From contig JAGAUC010000286.1 of assembly GCA_017621015.1 (NCBI GenBank), forward strand, positions 1 through 5,824: a DNA stretch of 5,824 nucleotides, written 5' to 3'. Position 1 is the stretch's first letter. Each line of letters starts with the position of its first letter. The position numbers and the translations under genes were made by a program. This DNA is from Clostridia bacterium. GTDB taxonomy: Bacteria > Bacillota > Clostridia > Oscillospirales > CAG-272. This document shows, piece after piece, positions 1-5,731 of the stretch. A model generated the notes under the pieces. That model was not told where the DNA came from and searched no databases. It saw only the letters and a program-made list of their open reading frames with translations.

Positions 1-1009
1 CGGCATCCTTTTCGATGTGTGCGCGGTATTCGGAAACGGTGGTGGCACCGATGACCTGCATCTCGCCGCGTGCCAGTGCCGGCTTTAAGATGTTGGCGGC
101 GTCTACCGCGCCCTCGGCGGCGCCGGCACCGACAAGGGTATGGATCTCGTCAATAAAGAGAATGATGTTCGGATCCTTTTGTGCCTCCTCCATCACGCTC
201 TTCATACGCTCCTCAAATTCGCCGCGGTACTTGGCGCCCGCGATCATACCGGCAATGTCCAGCGTGACGATCTTTTTATCCTTCAGCGTCTCGGGCACGT
301 TGCCGTCCACGATGCGCTCGGCCAGGCCCTCGACCACCGCCGTTTTTCCCACACCCGGCTCACCGATGAGACAGGGGTTGTTTTTGGTGCGGCGGGAAAG
401 GATCTGGATGACGCGCTCGGTCTCCTTGTCACGGCCGATGATGGGATCGATCTTGCCCTCCTTTGCCAGCTGTGTCAGATCGCGGCCAAAGGAGGAAAGG
501 GTAGAGGAGGCGCCGTTCTGCGCGCCCGAGTTGCCACGCGGCATATCGCCGCGGATCCCCGAGCTCTTTTCATTTTTAGTTCCGAAATAGGCGGCAAGAT
601 CGTTTGCAATGTCCGAAAGCGACACACCGCACTCCTCCAGAAGCTTAACGCCGACGCAGTCCTTTTCGGAAATCAGCGCCAAAAGAAGATGCTCGGTGCC
701 GATGTAGTTTTGTCCCAGACGCATTGCCTCGTAGGAGGAAAGCTCGATGATGCGCTTGGTGCGCGGCGTCATATCAGCGGCGCTCACATTGCTTGCCGTG
801 CCGACACCGGCGTATTTGACAATGCCGTCCTTGATGCTTTCAAAATCTGCACCGCGCGCGGAGAGGATTCCGGCGGCTACGCTGTCGCTCTCGCCGGAAA
901 GGCCGAGCAGGATGTGCTCCGAGCCGATATAGGTGTGCCCCAGCTCAGAGGCGTACGCCAACGCGCGGTTGAGTACGCTTTGGGCTTTTTGTGTAAAACG
1001 AATGGCCAT
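1..1009 (-). CDS. clpC: ClpC, AAA+ unfoldase of the ClpCP protease (3' end cut by window edge)
   Basis: HSP100 ATPase that unfolds substrates and passes them to the ClpP peptidase in the cytoplasm. The first 336 residues are visible, roughly 40% of a usual ClpC of about 810. Two Clp_N repeats occupy about residues 1-70 and 78-145, followed by a Gly/Ser-rich linker (about 146-172). The first AAA+ module has Walker A GEPGVGKT (216-223), pore loop KYRG (260-263), Walker B IILFIDE (282-288) and a GATT sensor-1 region (321-324). E31 and E106 align with the two glutamates (E32, E106) that bind phosphoarginine in B. subtilis ClpC. Start: ATG GCC ATT CGT at 1009, 25 nt after the mcsB stop, with only a weak AAGAGA-like ribosome site. 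It is the last visible gene of the ctsR operon. The frame is open to the window edge. ClpC rather than ClpB or ClpE is favoured by the N-domain and the neighbours. Confidence 0.97.
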   Translation of the reverse strand, partial: MAIRFTQKAQSVLNRALAYASELGHTYIGSEHILLGLSGESDSVAAGILSARGADFESIKDGIVKYAGVGTASNVSAADMTPRTKRIIELSSYEAMRLGQNYIGTEHLLLALISEKDCVGVKLLEECGVSLSDIANDLAAYFGTKNEKSSGIRGDMPRGNSGAQNGASSTLSSFGRDLTQLAKEGKIDPIIGRDKETERVIQILSRRTKNNPCLIGEPGVGKTAVVEGLAERIVDGNVPETLKDKKIVTLDIAGMIAGAKYRGEFEERMKSVMEEAQKDPNIILFIDEIHTLVGAGAAEGAVDAANILKPALARGEMQVIGATTVSEYRAHIEKDA

Positions 1010-1034
1010 AATGCTTCATCTCTTTTCTTTGATT

Positions 1035-2039
1035 TTATAGTGTTTCCTTGACGCGTCTTGCACGTGCCCGATCGCGCTCGCGCTCATCGAGATCGGCTTT
1101 GCCCTCGCTCAGCGCAAGACCGCAGGGCATGACCTCAAACAGAAGACTGTCAAGGTCCTTGTAGGTGATAGACTCAAGAACGCCAAGCGCAATGCCGAGT
1201 CTTACGTCCGAATAATATGTGAGAAACTCGTCCGAGGACAGGAGATACGCGTGACGGAGAATGCCCTCGGCGCGGCAGATGCGGTCGATGATCTTGGGAT
1301 TCTTTTCGGGCGTGATCAATGCTCGGAGCTCGTTTTCACTTTCGGTGATCTGCTTAACCGCGTCGGACAGCTTTTGGAGCGTTTGCTCCTCGGTGATGCC
1401 GAGAGTGATCTGGTTGGAGATCTGATAAAGGCTTCCCCCAGCCTCGGTACCCTCGCCGTAAAAGCCGCGAATGGTCAGGCCGATCTTGGAAAGACGGTTC
1501 ATAAGCGCGGGGATCCTGCCTGCCATCGTAAGAGCAGGGAGGAACATCATGACTGAGGCGCGCATAGCGGTGCCCAGATTGGTGGGGCAGTGCGTCAGAT
1601 AGCCGAGCGTGTCGCTGTAGGCGATGGCAAGCTCACCGTCCAAGCGGTCGTCGACCGCCACGGCGTTTTTGTATGCCTCCTCAAGCGCAAGCCCTGACAT
1701 CAGACATTGAATACGCACGTGATCCTCCTCACACAGCATGACCGCAAGTCCGCAGGTCTCGTTCAGCATCAGCGCGTGCGGCGTTTTTTTGCCGACAAAC
1801 TCACGGCTGACGTAGTGCTTTTCGTAAAGTGCGCCCGCCTCGGTGGGAGAAATGGCGAAAAAGTCGATCTTCTCAAAGCCGCTGGCCTCGAGAAGTCCGC
1901 CGACCTTGTCGATGATCTCCGTGGCCTGCTCGCCGCTAAGACGCCCGCCGAAGGGATAGCCCTCAAGATTTCTCGCAAGGCGCACGCGAGAGGAGAGGAC
2001 GATATCGTTGCTCTTTTGCGTTTTATTATACCAAGCCAT
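1035..2039 (-). CDS. mcsB: McsB, protein arginine kinase
   Basis: Phosphorylates arginine side chains, on CtsR and on damaged proteins, marking them for ClpCP. It belongs to the ATP:guanido phosphotransferase (creatine/arginine kinase) fold. The 334 residues carry the nucleotide-binding SSRVRLARN (16-24), the acidic EEDHVRIQ segment (104-111) and CPTNLGTAMRASVM (151-164), whose C151 is the conserved reactive cysteine of guanido kinases. RGFYGEGTEAGGSLYQISNQ (191-210) is also typical. RDRARA (322-327) near the C-terminus fits the RDxxRA phosphoarginine-binding motif known in McsB. The protein is somewhat shorter than B. subtilis McsB (363 aa), but no core motif is missing. Start: ATG at 2039 with the strong site AAGGAGG (2054-2048), which overlaps the mcsA stop; the gap is 13 nt, so translational coupling is likely. 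Placement directly after mcsA is the usual arrangement. Confidence 0.97.
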   Translation of the reverse strand: MAWYNKTQKSNDIVLSSRVRLARNLEGYPFGGRLSGEQATEIIDKVGGLLEASGFEKIDFFAISPTEAGALYEKHYVSREFVGKKTPHALMLNETCGLAVMLCEEDHVRIQCLMSGLALEEAYKNAVAVDDRLDGELAIAYSDTLGYLTHCPTNLGTAMRASVMMFLPALTMAGRIPALMNRLSKIGLTIRGFYGEGTEAGGSLYQISNQITLGITEEQTLQKLSDAVKQITESENELRALITPEKNPKIIDRICRAEGILRHAYLLSSDEFLTYYSDVRLGIALGVLESITYKDLDSLLFEVMPCGLALSEGKADLDERERDRARARRVKETL

Positions 2040-2052
2040 ATTTCATCCCTCC

Positions 2053-2583
2053 TTACGCCCCCGCTTCCAGCTCGCGGATCTCATCGCGAAGTCTTGCGGC
2101 GTTTTCAAAATCCTCCTGCTTGATCGCCTGCGCGAGCTGCTCACGAAGCGACTCAAGCTGACTCTTTCCGCCTTGCTTTTTCTTGTGCTTTGCCGGAGCC
2201 TTGCCGATATGCCTCGTGTTTCCGTGGATGGAGCGAAGCGTTGCTTCAAGCTCGGCGGCAAAGGTCTCGTAGCAGGACGGACAGCCCGCCTTTCCGCTTG
2301 TGCGGAAATCCTCAAAGCTTGCGTGGCAGAGAGGGCAGAGCTTTTTGCTTGTCCGCACGGTCTCGGGAAGCCCGAAGAAGCCGCTAAAGAAGTTGTCGGA
2401 GAGAGCGCCGAAGGGGGAGGCGCCGAAAAAGCCGCCATCCCAGTCGGTGTTGAGAATCAGCTCACCGTTTTGCTTCATTTCCTTGGCACATTCGCCGCAA
2501 AGCGAATACGAGCGGGATTTTCCGTTTACGGTTTGCTCATAAAAGACCGTAGCGTCCCGTTTTTTGCATTTTTCACAGATCAT
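2053..2583 (-). CDS. mcsA: McsA, zinc-finger activator of McsB
   Basis: Adaptor that binds and activates the McsB arginine kinase and takes part in CtsR inactivation. The 176 residues contain four CxxC pairs: C3/C6, C29/C32, C83/C86 and C101/C104, which suits two zinc sites of four cysteines each. A Gly/Phe-rich linker (about 49-72) separates the two zinc modules. A basic stretch (132-140) precedes a C-terminal UVR domain (about 142-174, LREQLAQAIKQEDFENAARL core), predicted to form a helical hairpin. Start: ATG at 2583, 23 nt after the ctsR stop, preceded by GGAAGG. The gene ends in TAA at 2055-2053 inside the mcsB ribosome site. UvrB/UvrC also carry UVR domains, but the zinc fingers and position identify McsA. 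Confidence 0.95.
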   Translation of the reverse strand: MICEKCKKRDATVFYEQTVNGKSRSYSLCGECAKEMKQNGELILNTDWDGGFFGASPFGALSDNFFSGFFGLPETVRTSKKLCPLCHASFEDFRTSGKAGCPSCYETFAAELEATLRSIHGNTRHIGKAPAKHKKKQGGKSQLESLREQLAQAIKQEDFENAARLRDEIRELEAGA

Positions 2584-2606
2584 ATTTCATACCTTCCTTT
2601 CCTATT

Positions 2607-3056
2607 TTAGCGCATAATGGACAGAATAATGTGTCGGAATATCTGCGCACGGATATTGTTTCGGAATTCGGGGGGGATTTCGGACAGCGCCGAGCCCGAT
2701 AGGGCAGCGGCGATCATGTTTTTTTCGCGGTGGCTGATCAGACCGTTGTCACTCAGATTGGCAAGATATGCCGCCGCCGAGCGCTCGTCGATGGAATCTC
2801 CGATGGCGTAAAAGAAATGCATCAGATATTCGTCTCTCTGCATTTGCTTTTTGATAATGCGGATACAGCCTCCGCCGCCTCGCCTGGATTCAATGATATA
2901 TCCGCGCTCCGGTGTGAAGCGCGAGGTGATGACGTAGCTGATCTGACTGGGCACACATCCAAGGCGTGCCGCCATATCGTTGCGCCTGAGCTCCAGAGAG
3001 CCGCCCGCCTCGTCCAGCATTTCCTCGATCAATTTTGCAATGGTATCGGTTAACAT
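2607..3056 (-). CDS. ctsR: CtsR, class III heat-shock repressor
   Basis: Dimeric winged-helix repressor of clp genes that senses heat directly and is inactivated with the help of McsA and McsB. The 149 residues show the family's DNA-binding half: LRRNDMAARLGCVPSQISYV (23-42) is the helix-turn-helix, followed by TSRFTPERGYIIESRRGGGG (44-63). The glycine run 60-63 is the thermosensing wing, and R59 corresponds to the wing arginine targeted by McsB in Geobacillus CtsR. The C-terminal half is helical and expected to form the dimer and ClpC-binding surface. The frame stays open upstream to 3131, but the start is taken as ATG at 3056: it matches the family N-terminus, has AAGGAG seven bases upstream, and an earlier start would place codons upstream of the predicted transcription start (about 3090). 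It is the first gene of the operon and probably autorepressed through the boxes at 3070-3142. Confidence 0.96.
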   Translation of the reverse strand: MLTDTIAKLIEEMLDEAGGSLELRRNDMAARLGCVPSQISYVITSRFTPERGYIIESRRGGGGCIRIIKKQMQRDEYLMHFFYAIGDSIDERSAAAYLANLSDNGLISHREKNMIAAALSGSALSEIPPEFRNNIRAQIFRHIILSIMR

Positions 3057-3069
3057 ATCGTTTCTCCTT

Positions 3070-3086
3070 TTTGACCTTCTTTGACC
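3070..3086 (-). promoter_or_regulatory. CtsR box 1, downstream of the ctsR -10
   Basis: On the minus strand this reads GGTCAAA-GAA-GGTCAAA, an exact match to the CtsR consensus of two RGTCAAA heptads with a three-base NAN spacer. It lies between the -10 element and the ctsR ribosome-binding site, at about +4 to +20 relative to the expected start, where a bound repressor would block promoter clearance. Confidence 0.93.
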
Positions 3087-3096
3087 TTTCGATTGT

Positions 3097-3125
3097 ATTA
3101 TAAAACAAAGGTCAAAGAAAGTCAA
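3097..3125 (-). promoter_or_regulatory. Sigma-A promoter of the ctsR-mcsA-mcsB-clpC operon
   Basis: The -35 is TTGACT (3125-3120) and the -10 is TATAAT (3102-3097), with a 17-bp spacer. This is one base from consensus overall, with optimal spacing. Transcription should start near 3090, leaving a leader of about 34 nt before ctsR. The -35 lies within CtsR box 2, so repressor and RNA polymerase would compete directly. Confidence 0.92.
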
Positions 3126-3142
3126 AGTCAAAAAAGGTCAAA
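3110..3142 (+). promoter_or_regulatory. CtsR boxes 2 and 3, overlapping tandem operators
   Basis: On the plus strand, box 2 is GGTCAAA-GAA-AGTCAAA (3110-3126) and box 3 is AGTCAAA-AAA-GGTCAAA (3126-3142). Both fit the CtsR consensus exactly. They share the adenine at 3126, giving four heptads in near-continuous array. The array covers the -35 of the ctsR promoter and runs upstream of it, in the opposite orientation to box 1. Together with box 1 the promoter carries six heptads. Confidence 0.9.
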
Positions 3143-3215
3143 CGTTCAAAATGAGAGGCGATTTTTTGGGTTTATCACATTGTTTTCTCGTTTTTTTGAA
3201 AGAAATCTCGTTTTT
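3143..3215. other. AT-rich intergenic spacer with a 12-bp direct repeat
   Basis: The spacer lies between the end of the peptidoglycan-binding frame and the ctsR operators. TCTCGTTTTTTT occurs at 3186-3197 and again at 3206-3217, 20 bp apart; the second copy runs into the stop codon of the upstream frame. I could not find a convincing GC-rich hairpin followed by a T-run on the minus strand, so no intrinsic terminator is called for the sleC cluster. No further gene is visible here. Confidence 0.6.
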
Positions 3216-3749
3216 TTACTGTTTATTGTCCTTGTAGATGAGTTCATATGCACCTACAAGAAGATCCCACGTAGTTTTATTGACCGTACCGGTTGCAGGT
3301 AGGAGATTTCGCGTTTGGAATTCGCGAATGGCGGTGTCGGTCTCCTCGTTGTAAATGCCGGTCTGCGCGACCGCCTCAATGTTGTCGTATTGCAGGCGAA
3401 TCTCGCCCAGCATATACTGAATGGCCATAACGGCAAAGCTTTGCTCGCCAAGTGCGATCTCGTAGCCGTCGGGCAAAAGAGGGAAAAGCGGAAGCGCGCG
3501 CGGCTCGGCGGCAAGGGCCAGCGAGCGCTTGTATTCGTCATACAGTAAATTCCAGGTCACATCATCGGCACGCCCGGTTTCGGGAAGGCGGTGCTTACGC
3601 TGAAAGGCCGAGAGGGATTCTTCGGTACGGACATCCCACGTGCCCGAAAGCGGGGGCGACGGGATGCTCTCATCAAAATAGGAAAGCTGACGCAGTTAGC
3701 GTTGCAGGTTCAAAATGGCCTGCGGTCTTGTGGTCGGCTGATGGTTCAT
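3216..3749 (-). pseudogene. Two-repeat peptidoglycan-binding protein, interrupted by an in-frame TAA
   Basis: Read through the stop, this frame has 177 codons and encodes two peptidoglycan-binding (PG_binding_1-like) repeats, at about 8-70 and 95-172. Their signature lines are ESLSAFQRKHRLPETG and TAIREFQTRNLLPATG, each followed by a TW(D/N)LL motif. ATG at 3749 has a strong site, AAAGGAG (3760-3754), 11 nt after the preceding gene. Codon 18 is TAA (3698-3696), and the same frame continues with family sequence on both sides: ILNLQR, stop, LRQLSY. Sister repeats have tyrosine there (LQRYLNTL, VQYYLDYL), so a single TAC-to-TAA change explains it. The next possible start in frame is GTG at 3560, without a ribosome site and after most of repeat one. 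No signal peptide or catalytic domain is seen. It may be a recent pseudogene, a sequencing error, or a frame rescued by readthrough. Confidence 0.8.
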
Positions 3750-3760
3750 AGTTCTCCTTT

Positions 3761-5161
3761 CTATGCCCCGACCTCATAGCCGGGATATTGCCCCTCGCGA
3801 AGCACGTCTCCTGAGGAAAGCGTCGCGTATTCCGAGGCAATGGCGTTCCATACGGTGGCCTCCACAACGCCGTTTTGTGGCAAGCCGAAAAGCCGCTCAA
3901 AGGCGAGCACCGCCGCCTGCGTTTGCGTACCGAAATAGCCTGTAGGCTCAACGAGAGGGATCTCGGGGTAGGCTTCGGCAAGTGTGTTCAGATACCGTTG
4001 AAGCACGGTCACCTCGGGGGCTTGGGAGCCAAGCGTCAGGACCACGCCCGCAAAGGGAAGTACCTCCCCCTCGCGGAACTCGAAGGTGAGCGAATCGATG
4101 ATGCCGAGGTAGGCGTCGTAGATAGCTTCAAAGGTTTTCGCATCCAGCTCCCCGGTCTGTGGAAGTCCGAAGGTCTGCTGGGCGGCGCGGACGGCCTCGC
4201 GCGTGGCCTCACCGAAAATACCGTCTACAGCGAGGGGCGGTACGGAGGAGTAAAACCGTGAGAGATAATCCAGATAATACTGTACGTTGCGAACGGCAAG
4301 GCCGGTGTCGCCAAAGCTCGGCAGCTCGTAGGGGAGTTGCGTGATGTCGGTGGCCTTGATGCCCTCGGAGCCCAGCTCCGCGAGGCGCTTGACGCTGGCA
4401 TAGATCTGCTGGATCTTGTACCAGGTCGCCTTGCCCACAACACCGTCGGGCGTCAGGCTGAAGGCCTCCTGGAAGGCAATGACAGCATCCTCGGTGTTGT
4501 AGGAAAAAATGCCGTCCACCAAGGCGATCTTGGGGATAGAGGGGAAATTCTGCGAGATGCGGTTAAGGCGAACCTGGATCAGGCGCACGTCGGTACCCGA
4601 CGAGCCCAGGCGAAGCGGCACCTCGGGCACCGAGGCGGTAAGCCCACGTACCGGTGCGTTGCGCACCAGATCAATGTCGTCGCCATAATAATAGGTAAGG
4701 ATCTCGTACGGCGTTCTTCCGTTCTGCGCCAGCTCCTCGCTCCCCCATTGCGAAAGCCCCGGACAGGTGACCCGAACGCCGTCACAATAGGTGGCAAAAA
4801 GCGGCTCGATGTTGCCTTGACGCCGAATATAGTCGTTGAATAGCTCGCTGGCAAGAGCTCCTACATTTTCATAGATGTCGCGTCCCTTGACAAAGGACTG
4901 ATCCACCGCGGTGGAGTTGGTGATGTCAAAGGGGTAGCCGCGTGAGCGGTAGTATTCGGTGTAAACGCGGTTGAGTGCGTAGGAGATCTGCGCGTACATG
5001 TTAGCGCGAATGGCGTTTTCGTTCCAGCTGGGGTAGATCTCGCTTGAGGCAACATTGGCGATGTAGTCTGCGAAGGGAAGGGTTACGTTTTCGGCATTTG
5101 ACGAGGGAGGTCCCAGATGGACGGTTATGGTTTCGGGAATGTAGGGAATCAGAGGCGGCAT
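3761..5161 (-). CDS. sleC: SleC-like spore cortex-lytic protein: SpoIID-type domain plus three peptidoglycan-binding repeats
   Basis: Probable lytic transglycosylase acting on spore-cortex peptidoglycan during germination. The 466 residues begin with a SpoIID/LytB-like domain (about 25-170). FADYIANVASSEIYPSW (30-46) contains E41, the equivalent of the SpoIID catalytic glutamate. GLSQWG..ELAQNGRTPYEILTYYYG (135-160) matches the SpoIID SQ(Y/W)G-to-YY motif. Three peptidoglycan-binding repeats follow at about 182-258, 279-355 and 370-448, each with a VDGIF/TGYF line and a TW or TF segment. SleC of C. perfringens and C. difficile, from memory, has this SpoIID domain but fewer binding repeats. 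No N-terminal pro-region or signal peptide is present; a SleC-like pro-region is encoded by the gene just upstream. Start: ATG at 5161 with AAAGGAG five bases before it. A TTG 15 bases upstream would make the ribosome site coding and is rejected. The stop is TAG. Confidence 0.83.
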   Translation of the reverse strand: MPPLIPYIPETITVHLGPPSSNAENVTLPFADYIANVASSEIYPSWNENAIRANMYAQISYALNRVYTEYYRSRGYPFDITNSTAVDQSFVKGRDIYENVGALASELFNDYIRRQGNIEPLFATYCDGVRVTCPGLSQWGSEELAQNGRTPYEILTYYYGDDIDLVRNAPVRGLTASVPEVPLRLGSSGTDVRLIQVRLNRISQNFPSIPKIALVDGIFSYNTEDAVIAFQEAFSLTPDGVVGKATWYKIQQIYASVKRLAELGSEGIKATDITQLPYELPSFGDTGLAVRNVQYYLDYLSRFYSSVPPLAVDGIFGEATREAVRAAQQTFGLPQTGELDAKTFEAIYDAYLGIIDSLTFEFREGEVLPFAGVVLTLGSQAPEVTVLQRYLNTLAEAYPEIPLVEPTGYFGTQTQAAVLAFERLFGLPQNGVVEATVWNAIASEYATLSSGDVLREGQYPGYEVGA

Positions 5162-5166
5162 GGCTT

Positions 5167-5173
5167 CTCCTTT
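5167..5173 (-). promoter_or_regulatory. Ribosome-binding site deciding the sleC-like start
   Basis: AAAGGAG lies five bases before ATG 5161 and begins on the last base of the upstream TGA stop (5175-5173). It supports the ATG over the in-frame TTG at 5176 and suggests translational coupling with the upstream gene. Confidence 0.85.
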
Positions 5174-5610
5174 CAAAGATCCGGAGGCTCGCTCTCGGTG
5201 TATTGTTGCCCGTAGGGCGGACGGCTTGACGAATAACCGTTTTTGGGGACGGGGATCATGTCGGCGGGCTGAATGGAGGTGACGCCGTCAAAGATCGGCA
5301 CATTTTGTGCCAAAAGCGTTTGATAGCCATCCAAATAGACCTCTACGTTGTAGGAGGCGTAGGGCTTTTTGGTCTCGGTGGGCGACAGCGAAAGCGTGCG
5401 CGGAGGCGTCAGAAGTGCGATCTTGGGCGTGAGACCGTCCTCGCCACTAGACAGGCACGCGATGACCGCGGAAAAATCCGGCTCACTCCCGCGGATGAGC
5501 ACCGTGGCACCCGGAAGCGGGAGCGCACCTGTGGCGGTGGAAACGCGGACGACAAGATACCCCGTGCCCGTGTAGCCCAGCGAATCGTATTGCGGTATGT
5601 CCTTGTTCAT
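5173..5610 (-). CDS. SleC pro-region-like protein encoded as a separate gene
   Basis: A 145-residue protein with no catalytic motif. Residues 17-122 look like a beta-sandwich of the carboxypeptidase-regulatory or transthyretin-like type: GYLVVRVSTATGALPLPGATV (17-37), then TPKIALLTPP, then PYASYNVEVYLDGYQ (83-97) and NVPIFDGVTSIQPADMIP (103-120). From recall, without an alignment, this arrangement resembles the N-terminal pre/pro-region of clostridial SleC, which germination proteases remove to activate the enzyme. The tail (123-145) is Pro/Ser/Tyr-rich and probably disordered. The sleC-like gene follows after 11 nt, which supports a shared role, perhaps as an inhibitor, chaperone or targeting partner. 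No signal peptide or membrane segment is seen. Start: ATG at 5610 with AAAGGAG five bases upstream; it is the first gene of the cluster. A general carboxypeptidase-like domain protein is the alternative. Confidence 0.7.
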   Translation of the reverse strand: MNKDIPQYDSLGYTGTGYLVVRVSTATGALPLPGATVLIRGSEPDFSAVIACLSSGEDGLTPKIALLTPPRTLSLSPTETKKPYASYNVEVYLDGYQTLLAQNVPIFDGVTSIQPADMIPVPKNGYSSSRPPYGQQYTESEPPDL

Positions 5611-5649
5611 TTTTTCTCCTTTCGGTGGTAAATTTACGGCTTTATCACC

Positions 5650-5657
5650 AGTTTATG
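5650..5657 (-). promoter_or_regulatory. Possible mother-cell sporulation -10 box for the sleC cluster
   Basis: CATAAACT, read on the minus strand 39 bases before the first ATG, is one mismatch from the sigma-E -10 pattern CATACAnT and shares CATA with the sigma-K -10. An AC lies 15 bases upstream, as in sigma-K -35 elements. A sigma-A reading (TTGAAC, 17 bp, TAAACT) is also possible. The short AT-rich motif could be chance; its appeal is that SleC genes are expected to be expressed in the mother cell. Confidence 0.25.
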
Positions 5658-5696
5658 AAAAAAAGCGGACACGGTTCAAAAAAGTTGAAAAACCCC

Positions 5697-5725
5697 TTGC
5701 AAAAAGGGAAAAAGTTTGGTATAAT
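5697..5725 (+). promoter_or_regulatory. Strong sigma-A promoter of the SRP RNA gene
   Basis: The -35 is TTGCAA (5697-5702), the spacer is 17 bp, and the -10 is a perfect TATAAT (5720-5725) extended by TGG (5717-5719). Transcription should begin near 5731-5733. An extended, near-consensus promoter suits a constitutive stable RNA. Confidence 0.85.
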
Positions 5726-5731
5726 AATAAG

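Noticed and set aside
140..1051. A 303-codon plus-strand open frame
   Set aside because: It lies wholly antisense to clpC, whose frame encodes Clp_N and Walker motifs. The antisense product shows no family motif and no good ribosome site; long mirror frames are common in GC-rich codons.
3057..3131. N-terminal extension of CtsR by 25 residues
   Set aside because: It would translate the operators and promoter, start upstream of the predicted transcript start, and does not fit the CtsR N-terminus.
3144..3150. A seventh CtsR heptad, GTTCAAA
   Set aside because: It departs from RGTCAAA and lies only one base from the preceding heptad, so it does not fit the three-base spacing.
3216..3560. A separate 114-residue gene starting at GTG 3560
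   Set aside because: It has no ribosome-binding site and begins in the last part of a peptidoglycan-binding repeat, so it is better read as the downstream remnant of the frame from 3749.
5162..5176. An upstream TTG start for the SleC-like protein, adding five residues
   Set aside because: The added codons are the ribosome-binding site of the ATG at 5161, so the extension is very unlikely.
5694..5708. Minus-strand hairpin CCCTT/AAGGG followed by G and a T-run, resembling a terminator
   Set aside because: The stem is only 5 bp, and it overlaps the -35 of the SRP RNA promoter with no known leftward gene ending there.
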